64,000 bases of DNA from AC-32 sp963765785 (GCA_963765785.1 CAVXXW010000009.1:372001-436000), one strand, 5' to 3'; positions 43,515 to 51,800 are shown, counted from the stretch's first letter. Notes: generated from the letters alone by a model not told the origin. Numbers and translations are program-made.

Positions 43515-43545
43515 GGCCACGGTGGTGTGTAATCCCACCGTGGCC
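43515..43545 (+). promoter_or_regulatory. Perfect hairpin whose 3' arm holds the aldehyde dehydrogenase start
   Basis: GGCCACGGTGG (43515-43525) pairs with CCACCGTGGCC (43535-43545), 11 bp with a 9-base loop, just after the VOC stop. The likely GTG start of the next gene (43540-43542) lies in the 3' arm. It may be a terminator abutting the gene, or a translation-controlling hairpin. Confidence 0.55.
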
Positions 43546-44889
43546 GTGACCGTCCTCAACCCGGCGACCGAGGAGCCGATCGCCGAGCTGCCAGAAGCGG
43601 GCGTCGAGGAGACAGACGCCGCCGTCGCGCGGGCGCGGGATGCGTTCCCCGCGTGGCGGGCGGTCGCTCCCGCCGACCGGGCGCGGCTGCTGCGCCGGCT
43701 CGCGACGCTGGTCGAGGAGCACGCCGAGGAGCTGGCGCTGCTGGAGACGCGGAACGTCGGCAAGCCGATCTCCGACTCGCGCGGCGAGGTCGGCATGGTC
43801 GCCGACGTCTTCCACTTCTACGCCGGCGCGGTCGACAAGCACCATGGCGAGACGATCCCCGTCGGCGGCGGGATCGACATGACCTTCCGCGAGCCGCTCG
43901 GCGTCGTCGGCCTGATCGTGCCGTGGAACTTCCCGCTCAACATCGCGTCGTGGAAGCTCGGGCCGGCGCTCGCCTGCGGCAACACGGTCGTGCTCAAGCC
44001 GGCCGAGCTGACGCCGCTCACGGCCGTTCGGCTCGGAGAGCTCGCGCTCGAGGCGGGGATCCCGGAAGGCGTCGTCAACGTCGTCGTCGGTCCGGGCCGT
44101 GTCGTCGGGCAGCGGCTGGCCGAGCACCCGGAGGTGGCGAAGATCGGCTTTACCGGCTCGACCGAGGTCGGGCGCGGCGTGATGCAGGCGGCGGCCGGGA
44201 CGATCAAGCGCGTGACGCTCGAGCTCGGCGGTAAGTCGGCGAACGTCGTCTTCGCGGACGCCGACCTCGAGCGCGCGGCGAGCGCGGCGCCGTCCGCCGT
44301 CTTCGGCAACGCCGGCCAGGACTGCTGCGCCCGCTCGCGCATCCTCGTCGAGCGCTCCGCCTACGACCGCTTCGTCTCCCTGCTGGTGGACGCGACCGCC
44401 GGCGTCCGGGTGGGCGACCCCGAGGACGACGCAACCGAAATGGGCCCGCTGATCTCGGCGGCGCAGCGCGAGTCGGTGTCGTCGTTCGTGAACGGCGACG
44501 TCGTCTTCCGCGGAGAGGCGCCGGACGGCAAGGGCTTCTGGTTCCCGTGCACGCTCGTCGAGGCCTCGAACGACGACCGCGTCGCGCGCGAAGAGGTCTT
44601 CGGCCCGGTCGCGGCGGTGATCCCGTTCGAGGACGAGGCCGACGCGATCCGGATCGCCAACGACACGCCCTACGGCCTCTCGGGCTCGATCTGGACCGAG
44701 AACGGCGCTCGGGCGCTGCGCGTGGCGCGGGCGCTCGAGACGGGTGTGCTGTCGATCAACGCGAACACCTCCGTGCGCGTGTCGACGCCCTTCGGCGGCT
44801 TCAAGCAGTCGGGCTTCGGCCGGGAGCTCGGGATGCACGCGCTCGAGGGCTACTCCGAGATCAAGAACGTGTTCGTGGCGACGGACTGA
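43540..44889 (+). CDS. NAD(P)-dependent aldehyde dehydrogenase (PuuC/PatD-like)
   Basis: 449 residues from GTG at 43540 (43522 and 43546 are alternatives). ALDH motifs: VPWNFPLNIASWKLGPAL, the catalytic Glu in TLELGGKSANVVFADAD, the nucleophilic Cys in GNAGQDCCARSRILVERS, and REEVFGPVAAVIPFEDEADA. It would oxidise the aldehyde formed from the amine to the acid (for example gamma-aminobutyraldehyde). The stop shares one base with the SDR start. Confidence 0.9.
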   Translation: MAVTVLNPATEEPIAELPEAGVEETDAAVARARDAFPAWRAVAPADRARLLRRLATLVEEHAEELALLETRNVGKPISDSRGEVGMVADVFHFYAGAVDKHHGETIPVGGGIDMTFREPLGVVGLIVPWNFPLNIASWKLGPALACGNTVVLKPAELTPLTAVRLGELALEAGIPEGVVNVVVGPGRVVGQRLAEHPEVAKIGFTGSTEVGRGVMQAAAGTIKRVTLELGGKSANVVFADADLERAASAAPSAVFGNAGQDCCARSRILVERSAYDRFVSLLVDATAGVRVGDPEDDATEMGPLISAAQRESVSSFVNGDVVFRGEAPDGKGFWFPCTLVEASNDDRVAREEVFGPVAAVIPFEDEADAIRIANDTPYGLSGSIWTENGARALRVARALETGVLSINANTSVRVSTPFGGFKQSGFGRELGMHALEGYSEIKNVFVATD

Positions 44890-45656
44890 TGGGCCGGCTC
44901 GACGGGAAGGTCGCGGTGATCACCGGCGCGGCCGGCGGGATCGGGCGCGAAGCGGCGGTGCTCTTCTCGAAGGAAGGCGCGTCCGTCTGCGTAGCCGACG
45001 TCAGCGCCGAGGCCGGGGAGGAGGCGGCGGCGGCCTGCCGCGAGGCGTTCTTCCAGCAGGTCGACGTCACCGACGCGGCGAGCGTCGAGGCGATGTACGC
45101 GGCGGCGGTCGAGCGCTACGGCGGCGTCGACGTGCTCTACAACAACGCCGGGATCATGCCCGCGGACGACGCGTCCGTTCTCGAGACCGAGCCGGACGCG
45201 TGGGACCGCGTGCTCGGCGTGAACACGAAGGGCGTCTACCTCTGCTGCCGGCACGGGATCCCGCGGCTGCTCGAGCGCGGGAGCGGCTCGGTGATCAACG
45301 TCGCCTCGTTCGTCGCGCTCGTCGGCGCGGCGACGTCGCAGATCGCGTACACCGCCTCGAAGGGCGCCGTGCTCTCGATGACCCGAGAGCTGGCGGTCGA
45401 GTTCGCGCGGCAGGGCGTTCGCGTGAACGCACTTTGCCCGGGGCCGGTCGAGACGCCGCTCCTGATGCGGTTGTTCGAAGACGACCCGGCCGCATACGAG
45501 CGGCGGCGAGTGCACCTGCCGATGGGACGGCTCGCCAAGGCCCGCGAGATCGCGCTCGGCGCGCTCTTCCTCGCGTCTGACGAGTCGTCCTACGTGACCG
45601 GCTCGACCTTCCTGGTCGACGGCGGCCTCACCGCCGCCTATGTCACGCCCGAGTAG
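44889..45656 (+). CDS. Short-chain dehydrogenase/reductase
   Basis: 255 residues, classical SDR. Cofactor loop KVAVITGAAGGIGREAAVLF, then DVLYNNAGIM, and the catalytic Ser/Tyr/Lys region VINVASFVALVGAATSQIAY followed by TASKG. RVNALCPGPVETPL and VTGSTFLVDGG complete the fold. ATG at 44889 overlaps the ALDH stop (TGATG). It may act as an alcohol/amino-alcohol or keto-acid dehydrogenase in the same catabolic route; the substrate is inference. Confidence 0.9.
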   Translation: MGRLDGKVAVITGAAGGIGREAAVLFSKEGASVCVADVSAEAGEEAAAACREAFFQQVDVTDAASVEAMYAAAVERYGGVDVLYNNAGIMPADDASVLETEPDAWDRVLGVNTKGVYLCCRHGIPRLLERGSGSVINVASFVALVGAATSQIAYTASKGAVLSMTRELAVEFARQGVRVNALCPGPVETPLLMRLFEDDPAAYERRRVHLPMGRLAKAREIALGALFLASDESSYVTGSTFLVDGGLTAAYVTPE

Positions 45657-46089
45657 CGAGCTCGCGCACGCCGGAAGGCACCGCGAGCACCGGGCAGGGC
45701 GCCTCGTGCAGCAGGTGCTGCGCGACGCTGCCGGCCAGCGCGCCTGCGATCGGGCTATGGCCGCGGGTGCCGACGACGATCAGGTCGGCCTCGATCTCGG
45801 TCGCGGCCTTCGCGATCAGCCTCGCCGCGCTCTCGCGGCCCTGCTCGATCCGCACCTCGACGTCGAAGCCGTCGGCCTCGAGGGCTCTCGCCTGTTCGCG
45901 GACCTGCCCCGCGAGCTCGGGCTCGTCCGCGAGGACGGTCTCGCCGCTCGCGCGGCCGGCCGCAACGATCTCGGCGGCGTGCAGCACCACGAGCTTCGCG
46001 TGCGTCAGCGCCGCCAGCTCGCGTGCAAACGGCAGCGCGTGGTCAGCATGCGCGGAGCCGTCGGTCGCCCAGACGATCGTCCGGTACAT
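45643..46089 (-). CDS. Universal stress protein (UspA family)
   Basis: 148 residues from ATG at 46089 with AAGGAGGAG upstream. One USP domain: YRTIVWATDGSAHADHALPF, then ADLIVVGTRGHSPIAGALAG with SVAQHLLHEAPCPVLAVP, the ATP-binding G-x2-G-x9-G(S/T) type. It converges on the SDR gene with a 14-bp overlap. Role in stress survival is generic to the family. Confidence 0.9.
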   Translation of the reverse strand: MYRTIVWATDGSAHADHALPFARELAALTHAKLVVLHAAEIVAAGRASGETVLADEPELAGQVREQARALEADGFDVEVRIEQGRESAARLIAKAATEIEADLIVVGTRGHSPIAGALAGSVAQHLLHEAPCPVLAVPSGVRELATRA

Positions 46090-46204
46090 GACTCCTCCTT
46101 TCCTTGCTCTGCCACGAGTCTCCGCCCGGGCGGCCGCGGCGCAATCGGCGGAAACGCTGATCCACGTGCCCGGAACTACCGAGCGCCCGGATAGGCTCGC
46201 CGCC

Positions 46205-47056
46205 GTGCGCAGCCCGGCCACGCTGATCCCGACGCTTCCGGAGCCGGTCCGGGCCGTCTTGCGCAGCGGCATCTGGGCCTACGGCACGGTGACCTCGCCG
46301 TTCCGCCCGTTGCCGGACTTCCTCATTCTCGGCGCGCAGAAGGCCGGCACGACCGCGCTCTACGAGTACCTGCGCCGCCATCCCGACCTGACCGGCCCGT
46401 CGTGGAAGGAGGTCAGCTTCTTCGACCGGCACTGGGTGCGCGGGGTCAAGTGGTACCGCGGCAACTTCCCGAACCGCGCCCGGACGCGCGGGAAGCTCGT
46501 CGGCGAGGCGAGCCCGAGCTACGTGTTCCACCCGCTCGGCCCGGAGCGCGTGCAGGAGGCCGTGCCGGACGCGCGCCTGGTCGCGCTCGTGCGCAACCCG
46601 GTCGACCGCGCGCTCTCGCACTACAACCACGAGGTCGCGCTCGGGCGCGAGCCGCTCTCATTCGAGGAGGCCCTCGGCGCCGAGGACGAGCGGCTGCGCG
46701 GCGAGGTGGAGCGGATGCTCGCCGACCCGGGCTACTTCAGCCGCGAGTGGTGGAGCCACACGTACAAGGCGCGCGGCCGCTATGCGGAGCAGCTCGAGCG
46801 CTGGCTCGCGGTCTTCCCGCAAGAGCAGCTGCTTGTCGTGCCGAGCGACGACCTCGCGGGCGACCCCGCGGGCACCCACGCACGCGTGCTGGAGTTCCTC
46901 GGCGCACAGCCGCACCGGCTCGACGCGTACCCGCGTGTCTACGAGCGGCAGTACGAGCCGATGAAGCCCGAGACGCGCGAGCGCCTGGCGGCCGAGTTCG
47001 AGGAGCCGAACCGGCGGCTCTACGAGCTGCTCGGCCGCGACCTCGGCTGGAGGTAG
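46205..47056 (+). CDS. PAPS-dependent sulfotransferase
   Basis: 283 residues from GTG at 46205. The 5'-phosphosulfate-binding loop is FLILGAQKAGTTALYEYLRR near residue 40, and the 3'-phosphate motif is LVALVRNPVDRALSHYNHEV. The C-terminal ERQYEPMKPETRERLAAEFE followed by NRRLYELLGRDLGW is typical of heparan/glycolipid-type bacterial sulfotransferases. Cytoplasmic or membrane-peripheral. The last 37 bp overlap the convergent MFS gene. Acceptor unknown. Confidence 0.9.
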   Translation: MRSPATLIPTLPEPVRAVLRSGIWAYGTVTSPFRPLPDFLILGAQKAGTTALYEYLRRHPDLTGPSWKEVSFFDRHWVRGVKWYRGNFPNRARTRGKLVGEASPSYVFHPLGPERVQEAVPDARLVALVRNPVDRALSHYNHEVALGREPLSFEEALGAEDERLRGEVERMLADPGYFSREWWSHTYKARGRYAEQLERWLAVFPQEQLLVVPSDDLAGDPAGTHARVLEFLGAQPHRLDAYPRVYERQYEPMKPETRERLAAEFEEPNRRLYELLGRDLGWR

Positions 47057-48177
47057 CGCGGCCCGACCTGCATCGTCGCTGCGAGGCTCGCGAGGCAGAC
47101 CACGGCGAGCAGGAGGTACGGGAGCGCGTCGCCCGCGAGCTCGGCGAGCCAGCCGCCGAGCGCCGGCCCGATCACGTTGCCGGCCGCCCACGCGCCGTTC
47201 ATCGCGCCGAAGGCCAGCGCGGCGGAGATGCCGCGCCGCTCCGCCGCGTTGGTCAGCAGCGTCATGCCCGGCGTATAGAAGCCGCCGTAGGCGAGTCCCG
47301 ACAGGACGACCAGCACTGCGACCGCCGGCGCCGAGCGGGCGACCGCGAACGCGATCGAGACGAACACCGATGCGGCGAGCGCGATCCGGATCGGCATCAG
47401 CAGCCCGTGCCGGTCGGTCACGCGGCCGAGCACCGGGTTGAGCACGGTCTCGACGGCGGCCGTCACGAGGAAGACAGCGCCGATCGCGACGCCACCCCAA
47501 CCGTCGGCGTGGAGCCGGAGCGGCACGAGCACGACGAGCACGCCGAAGAGCAGCGCCGGCAGCACCAGCAGCCACATGCCTCCGAGCAGGCGCCGGTCGG
47601 CGCGGCGGAAGAGCTCGGCCATCGGCTGCGGGTGTGCGGGCACGCCCGGTGAGAGCGCGACCCACGTCGCGAGGACGCCGCCGAGGAGCGCTACGCCGGT
47701 GAAGGTCGCGCGGACGCCGGCGACGCTCGCGATCGCGCCGAGGACCGGCCCCAGCAGCGCGCCGAAGACGGCGGCGCCCATCGTCGTCCCGATCAGCGCG
47801 CCGCGTCGCTCACGCGGTGCGGCGGCCACGAGCCAGGCGAGGGCGCCCGCCCAGGAGAGCGCGCTGCCGACGCCCTGCAGCAACCTGGCCGCGCCGAGCG
47901 TCCACGCGCTCCCGGCGAACGCGAAGCCGAGGCTGGCGACGGCGGTCAGGCAGACGCCGGCCAGCGCAGCCCGCCGCGGGCCGTACCTCGCAGCCGCGAG
48001 TCCGCTCGGGAGCGAGGCCGCGAGCACACCGGCGGCATAGCTGGCAGACAGCACTCCGGCGGCGCCCTTCGACAGGCCGTACGCGCTGACGAAGTGCGGC
48101 AGCAGGGGCGTCAGGGCCGCGAAGAACGTGATGTCGAGCGCCACGATCGCGCTGAGGAGGACGACGAGCCGGCGCAT
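47020..48177 (-). CDS. Major facilitator superfamily transporter
   Basis: 385 residues from ATG at 48177, twelve predicted helices. The N-terminal half has ASYAAGVLAASLPSGLAAAR followed by YGPRRA, the loop 2-3 MFS motif. The second half begins around LLGGMWLLVLPALLFGVLVV, and LGRVTDRHGLLMPIRIAL is the matching motif before helix 9. The long in-frame extension to 48522 is rejected. A drug/sugar exporter is the generic expectation; substrate unknown. Confidence 0.88.
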   Translation of the reverse strand: MRRLVVLLSAIVALDITFFAALTPLLPHFVSAYGLSKGAAGVLSASYAAGVLAASLPSGLAAARYGPRRAALAGVCLTAVASLGFAFAGSAWTLGAARLLQGVGSALSWAGALAWLVAAAPRERRGALIGTTMGAAVFGALLGPVLGAIASVAGVRATFTGVALLGGVLATWVALSPGVPAHPQPMAELFRRADRRLLGGMWLLVLPALLFGVLVVLVPLRLHADGWGGVAIGAVFLVTAAVETVLNPVLGRVTDRHGLLMPIRIALAASVFVSIAFAVARSAPAVAVLVVLSGLAYGGFYTPGMTLLTNAAERRGISAALAFGAMNGAWAAGNVIGPALGGWLAELAGDALPYLLLAVVCLASLAATMQVGPRYLQPRSRPSSS

Positions 48178-48379
48178 CAGGCGACCGTAGCAAGCGGGTT
48201 CGCGGCGCACTTCGTGGCATTCGCCACGAGATTCGACTAACTCTGAGGAGGTTTGGCCGTCGGACACTCTCGGAACAAGGTCGAACCGACCAGGCCACCG
48301 AGCGCTGTGTTGCCGCGCCGTCACGCGGACGCGCCCCGGGAGAGCCGAAACGAGTCGGGCCCGAGGAGGGGTCGCTGCG

Positions 48380-48961
48380 GTGAATCCAAAACGCGTTCTG
48401 TTGCCTGTGCTCGCGGTGCTGCTGATCGGCGCGGCGACCGTGACCACGCTCGCGGCGGCGTCGGCGCTGCCGGGGCGTGGAGCCAGTCCCTGGGCGGCCA
48501 AGAAACGTCCGTCCGTGGCCACGTTGCGGAACGAACGGCGGCGGCACGTGAACCCGGCGGTCGTCCGCCGGCTCCGCAGCGCCGCCTGGCGCTGGCAGGT
48601 GTTGATGGGCGTTCGCCGCGCCTCGTCGCACGCCTCGGTGCACAGCCCTCGCGCCCTTCACTACTGGAGCGCCCAGGCCCGCCGCATGGGCTGGCTGGCC
48701 GCGCACCCGCCGCACAAGCGCGCGTGGCTCTGCATCCATCGCTTCGAGGGCAGCTGGTCCGATGCCGGCGACCCGTACTGGGGCGGGCTGCAGATGGACA
48801 GCGGCTTCATGCGCACCTACGCTCCCGCGGAGCTGCTTCGCCGCGGCTGGGCGAACCGCTGGACGCCGGTCGAGCAGATGTGGGTCGCCGAGCGCGCGCA
48901 CCGGAGCGGCCGCGGCTACTCGCCCTGGCCGAACACGGCGCGCTACTGCGGCCTGCTCTAA
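48380..48961 (+). CDS. Secreted transglycosylase-like (Rpf-like) protein
   Basis: 193 residues. GTG at 48380 after GAGGAGGGG starts a signal peptide/anchor (VLLPVLAVLLIGAATVTTLA). A basic linker follows. The C-terminal domain AWLCIHRFEGSWSDAGDPYW with GGLQMDSGFMRTY has the catalytic glutamate (FEGSW) and the WGGLQ motif of the transglycosylase/resuscitation-promoting-factor-like fold, ending YSPWPNTARYCGL. It probably trims peptidoglycan during growth. A 200-bp leader upstream holds a 7-bp palindrome (48212-48229). Confidence 0.85.
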   Translation: MNPKRVLLPVLAVLLIGAATVTTLAAASALPGRGASPWAAKKRPSVATLRNERRRHVNPAVVRRLRSAAWRWQVLMGVRRASSHASVHSPRALHYWSAQARRMGWLAAHPPHKRAWLCIHRFEGSWSDAGDPYWGGLQMDSGFMRTYAPAELLRRGWANRWTPVEQMWVAERAHRSGRGYSPWPNTARYCGLL

Positions 48962-49010
48962 GCTCGTTCAGGCAAGCGTGAACGCGCGCTGAAGCGGGAA
49001 CGACTGACGT

Positions 49011-50054
49011 ATGAACGAGAGCGGACACGAGCAGATCGAGTCGCTGATCACGCGCGGCGAGCAGGAGGGCTGCGTCAACCTCTCGCAGTTCAACGAGCTC
49101 GTCGCGGAGCACGAGCTCGACGACGACGAGGTCGCGCGGTTCTACGAGCAGCTCGAGGAGCGCAGCATCGAGCTGACCGACGACTGCGGGCGCGAGTCGG
49201 AGGACAGCACCTACGTGAACGGCGACCTGGCCGTCGCGACCACGGACGCGCTCCAGCTCTTCCTCAACGAAGCGGGCCGCTGGCCGCTGCTCACCAAGGA
49301 GGAAGAGGTCGAGCTCGCCAAGCGCATCGAGCGCGGCGACGCCGAGGCGAAGGAGCGGATGATCAACTCGAACCTGCGGCTCGTCGTCTCGATCGCGAAG
49401 AAGTACCAGGGGCACGGGCTCTCGCTGCTCGACCTGATCCAGGAAGGGATCATCGGGCTGATCCGCGCTGTCGAGAAGTTCGACTGGCGCCGGGGGTTCA
49501 AGTTCTCGACGTACGCGACGTGGTGGATCCGCCAGGCGGTGCAGCGCGGAGTCGCGAACAAGTCGCGCACGATCCGGATCCCCGTGCACATCGCCGACCG
49601 CGAGCAGCGGATCGCTCGCGCCGAGCGGTCACTGGCGCCGAAGCTCGGCCGGCAACCGACCGAGGAGGAGGTCGCCAAGCAGGCGAAGCTGCCGCTGAAG
49701 CAGGTGCGCGAAGTGCGGCAGGCGGCACGGGCGATCACGAGCCTCGACCGGCCGGTGGGCGAGGGCGACGCCGCGCTCGGAGACCTGTTCGCGGCCGAGG
49801 GCGCCGAGCCCGAGGAGGAGCTGACCGTCAGCCTCGAGCAGGACGTCTTGCGGCGGGCAGTGGCGCAGCTGCCTGAACGCGAGCGCGAGGTGGTCAAGCG
49901 CCGCTACGGCCTGAACGGCGACCGGGACCCGGCCTCGCTCGAGGCGATCGGCAGGGAGCTCGGCCTGACGCGCGAACGCGTGCGCCAGATCGAGGCGAGC
50001 GCCCTCGAGCAGCTGGCCGTGAACCGCGAGATCGAAGCGCTGAAGGTCGCGTAG
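49011..50054 (+). CDS. Primary-like sigma-70 factor (RpoD/SigA group)
   Basis: 347 residues. A short acidic region 1.1-like N-terminus (QFNELVAEHELDDDEVARFY) precedes region 1.2 (TTDALQLFLNEAGRWPLL), region 2 (NLRLVVSIAKKYQGHGLSLL, DLIQEGIIGLIRAVEKFDWR, FSTYATWWIRQAV), region 3 and region 4 (LGLTRERVRQIEASALEQL). The intact region 2.3-2.4 fits -10 recognition by a housekeeping or group 2 sigma. A close relative lies 5 kb away at 54151-55035, so which one is the main factor cannot be decided here. Confidence 0.92.
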   Translation: MNESGHEQIESLITRGEQEGCVNLSQFNELVAEHELDDDEVARFYEQLEERSIELTDDCGRESEDSTYVNGDLAVATTDALQLFLNEAGRWPLLTKEEEVELAKRIERGDAEAKERMINSNLRLVVSIAKKYQGHGLSLLDLIQEGIIGLIRAVEKFDWRRGFKFSTYATWWIRQAVQRGVANKSRTIRIPVHIADREQRIARAERSLAPKLGRQPTEEEVAKQAKLPLKQVREVRQAARAITSLDRPVGEGDAALGDLFAAEGAEPEEELTVSLEQDVLRRAVAQLPEREREVVKRRYGLNGDRDPASLEAIGRELGLTRERVRQIEASALEQLAVNREIEALKVA

Positions 50055-50081
50055 CGCGACTTCGCCCACGCACTCGGCGGC

Positions 50082-50171
50082 GTGCCCGTGTACAACGTCG
50101 CCGTGCCCTCGCTCGCGCGCGACGTCTTCGTCTTCGAGCTCGACGGCGGCTCGATCCTCGTGGCGCCATGA
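50082..50171 (+). CDS. Possible small ORF coupled to clpS
   Basis: 29 codons from GTG at 50082 ending in a TGA that overlaps the clpS ATG (ATGA). It reads VPVYNVAVPSLARDVFVFEL to SILVAP, hydrophobic with normal codon use. The frame is also open back to the sigma-gene stop, so it may be the tail of a lost gene. No ribosome site is evident. Confidence 0.3.
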   Translation: MPVYNVAVPSLARDVFVFELDGGSILVAP

Positions 50172-50458
50172 GCACGGTGGCCCCCGTCGAGGTCGAGGCG
50201 CCGCGCGAGGTCCAGCAGTTCGAGCACGACCGGCCGTGGATCGTGATCGTCTGGAACGACCCGATCAACCTGATGTCGTACGTGACGCTCGTCTTCCAGA
50301 AGCTCTTCGGCTACTCGAAGGCGAAGGCGACGCAGCTGATGCTCCAGGTGCACAACGAGGGCAAGGCGGTCGTCTCGAGCGGCACGCGCGAGAAGGCCGA
50401 GTACGACGTCGCCCGCCTCCACGCTCACGGCCTCTGGGCGACGATGCGGCAGGATTAA
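50168..50458 (+). CDS. clpS: ATP-dependent Clp protease adaptor ClpS
   Basis: 96 residues. After a flexible N-terminus the ClpS core reads PWIVIVWNDPINLMSYVTLV followed by FQKLFGYSKAKAT, with the N-degron pocket residues in WNDPINLM, and ends EKAEYDVARLHAHGLWATM. ClpS delivers N-end-rule substrates to ClpC/ClpA. Neighbouring DUF2017 downstream is the usual actinobacterial partner order. Confidence 0.94.
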   Translation: MSTVAPVEVEAPREVQQFEHDRPWIVIVWNDPINLMSYVTLVFQKLFGYSKAKATQLMLQVHNEGKAVVSSGTREKAEYDVARLHAHGLWATMRQD

Positions 50459-50462
50459 CGTC

Positions 50463-50666
50463 GTGAGCCGCCTCCGCACGAGAGTCTCGATCGCGGCCCT
50501 GCTCCTGTTCGTGGCGTACAGCGTGTACGTCGTCGTGGCGTCGGTGTCGGCGGGGAAGGGCAGCGGCCCGGTGTTCTGGGTGTCGATCGGCGTGATCGTC
50601 CTGCTCGCGGTGGGCGCTCTCTGGCTCTCGCGCTGGTTCCATCGCCGGACCGCGAAGTCGTCCTAG
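50463..50666 (+). CDS. Small two-helix membrane protein
   Basis: 67 residues from GTG at 50463, four bases after the clpS stop. Two hydrophobic helices (VSIAALLLFVAYSVYVVVAS and FWVSIGVIVLLAVGALWLS) and a basic C-terminus (RWFHRRTAKSS). It is wedged between clpS and the DUF2017 gene with no gaps, so it is probably co-expressed. No family recognised. Confidence 0.7.
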   Translation: MSRLRTRVSIAALLLFVAYSVYVVVASVSAGKGSGPVFWVSIGVIVLLAVGALWLSRWFHRRTAKSS

Positions 50667-51125
50667 GTGCTCGAGCCGCTCCCGGACGGCGGGGTTCGTC
50701 TGCAGCTGTCGCAGGAGGAGCGGGCCCTGCTGAGCGGCCTGACCGCGGAGCTGCGGGCGCTGCTCGAGGGCACGCCGGACGACACGTCCCTGCGGCGGCT
50801 CTTCCCGCCGGCCTACGACGACGAGGCAGACGAGCGCTCGTACCGCGAGCTCACCGGCGGCTCGCTCCTCGACGGCCGGCGCGAGGCGCTCGAGCTGCTG
50901 GCCCGCACCGCCGACAGCGAGCGGCTCAGCGCCGAGGAGGCCGACGCCTGGCTGCGGGCGCTGAACGACCTGCGCCTCGTGCTCGGGACGCGCCTCGACG
51001 TGCAGGAGGACACGTTCGCGACCGAACCTGACTTCAGCGACCCGCGCGGCCAGGCCCTGGCCGTCTACGGGTATCTCTCGTGGCTACAGGAGCAGCTGGT
51101 CGACGCGCTGTCGCGGGCCGTTTAG
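50667..51125 (+). CDS. DUF2017 protein
   Basis: 152 residues from GTG at 50667, directly abutting the previous stop. All-helical, acidic: LQLSQEERALLSGLTAELRA, LFPPAYDDEADERSYRELTG and LAVYGYLSWLQEQLVDALSR. DUF2017 is a typical neighbour of clpS in actinobacteria and is suspected, not shown, to act with Clp proteolysis. The stop overlaps the convergent yjbQ-like gene. Confidence 0.85.
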   Translation: MLEPLPDGGVRLQLSQEERALLSGLTAELRALLEGTPDDTSLRRLFPPAYDDEADERSYRELTGGSLLDGRREALELLARTADSERLSAEEADAWLRALNDLRLVLGTRLDVQEDTFATEPDFSDPRGQALAVYGYLSWLQEQLVDALSRAV

Positions 51126-51574
51126 GTCCCGACCACCTGCACGATCCAGCGGCGGTCTCGCTCGCGGTCGAGCTCGAGGAAGAGGACGCGTTGCCACGTG
51201 CCGAGGCACAGCTCACCGTCGCGCACAGGCACCGACTCGCCCGCCGTCCCGAGCAGCATCGCCATGCAGTGCGAGTGCCCGTTCCCGAAATCCATGTCCT
51301 CGGGGCAGATGTTCTCGGTGCGGCGGTCCCAGTCGTCGTGGGCGTAGTAGCTCTCGCTGGGCACGAGGCGCTTGAGCATGTTGGCGAAGTCCTCCAGGAA
51401 ACCGCTCTCGAACTCGTTCACCCGGACGCAGCACGTCGTATGGGGCGAGTAGACGCAGGCGATGCCGTCGATGACGCCGCTCTCGCGCACGGCCTCGGCG
51501 ACCTCCTCCGTGATGTCGCGGACAGCGAGCCCGCCGGTGGTTCGAAGCTGCCGTTCATGCTGGAAGACCTTCAC
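51122..51574 (-). CDS. YjbQ/UPF0047 family protein
   Basis: 150 residues from GTG at 51574 with AAGGAGG upstream (the frame is open for 15 more codons). Conserved family segments: SGVIDGIACVYSPHTTCCVR, VNEFESGFLEDFANMLKRLV, the histidine block GNGHSHCMAMLLGTAG, and LCLGTWQRVLFLELDRERDR. Some homologues show thiamine-phosphate synthase activity. Unusually Cys-rich near HTTCC. A tRNA gene follows on the other strand. Confidence 0.9.
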   Translation of the reverse strand: MKVFQHERQLRTTGGLAVRDITEEVAEAVRESGVIDGIACVYSPHTTCCVRVNEFESGFLEDFANMLKRLVPSESYYAHDDWDRRTENICPEDMDFGNGHSHCMAMLLGTAGESVPVRDGELCLGTWQRVLFLELDRERDRRWIVQVVGT

Positions 51575-51694
51575 CGTTCGCCACCCTCCTTCGTGGACGG
51601 CCGCTGGAGCGCGGATCACCGCGGCCTATTGTGAGGGTTCGCACCGCCGCGCGTCTAGCCGAACCGACTTCGGCCGGCGTTACGCTTGCCGCGC

Positions 51695-51768
51695 GGGCCC
51701 GTAGCTCAGCTGGTCAGAGCAGCGGACTCATAATCCGTTGGTCGCACGTTCGAATCGTGCCGGGCCCA
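51695..51768 (+). tRNA. tRNA with CAU anticodon, probably tRNA-Ile2 (lysidine type)
   Basis: A full cloverleaf: acceptor GGGCCCG/CGGGCCC, D-arm GCTC-AGCTGGTCA-GAGC, anticodon arm GCGGA-CTCATAA-TCCGT, T-arm GCACG-TTCGAAT-CGTGC, discriminator A at 51768. CCA is not encoded. The anticodon CAU fits elongator Met or Ile2. Acceptor bases C4 and C5 and the variable region TTGGTCGC resemble E. coli tRNA-Ile2 (the TilS substrate) more than elongator tRNA-Met. Confidence 0.9.
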
Positions 51769-51772
51769 CACT

Positions 51773-51800
51773 AGAAAGCCCCGCTTAGGCGGGGCTTTCT
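51773..51800 (+). terminator. Intrinsic terminator after the tRNA gene
   Basis: AGAAAGCCCCGC (51773-51784) pairs perfectly with GCGGGGCTTTCT (51789-51800) around TTAG, followed by CTCTC. The stem begins five bases after the tRNA discriminator. Confidence 0.88.

Noticed and set aside
48178..48379. c-di-AMP (ydaO) riboswitch upstream of the transglycosylase gene
   Set aside because: Such riboswitches often precede rpf-type genes, and GGTGAATCC is present at the start codon, but the other conserved ydaO segments are not in the right order. A covariance-model search would settle it.
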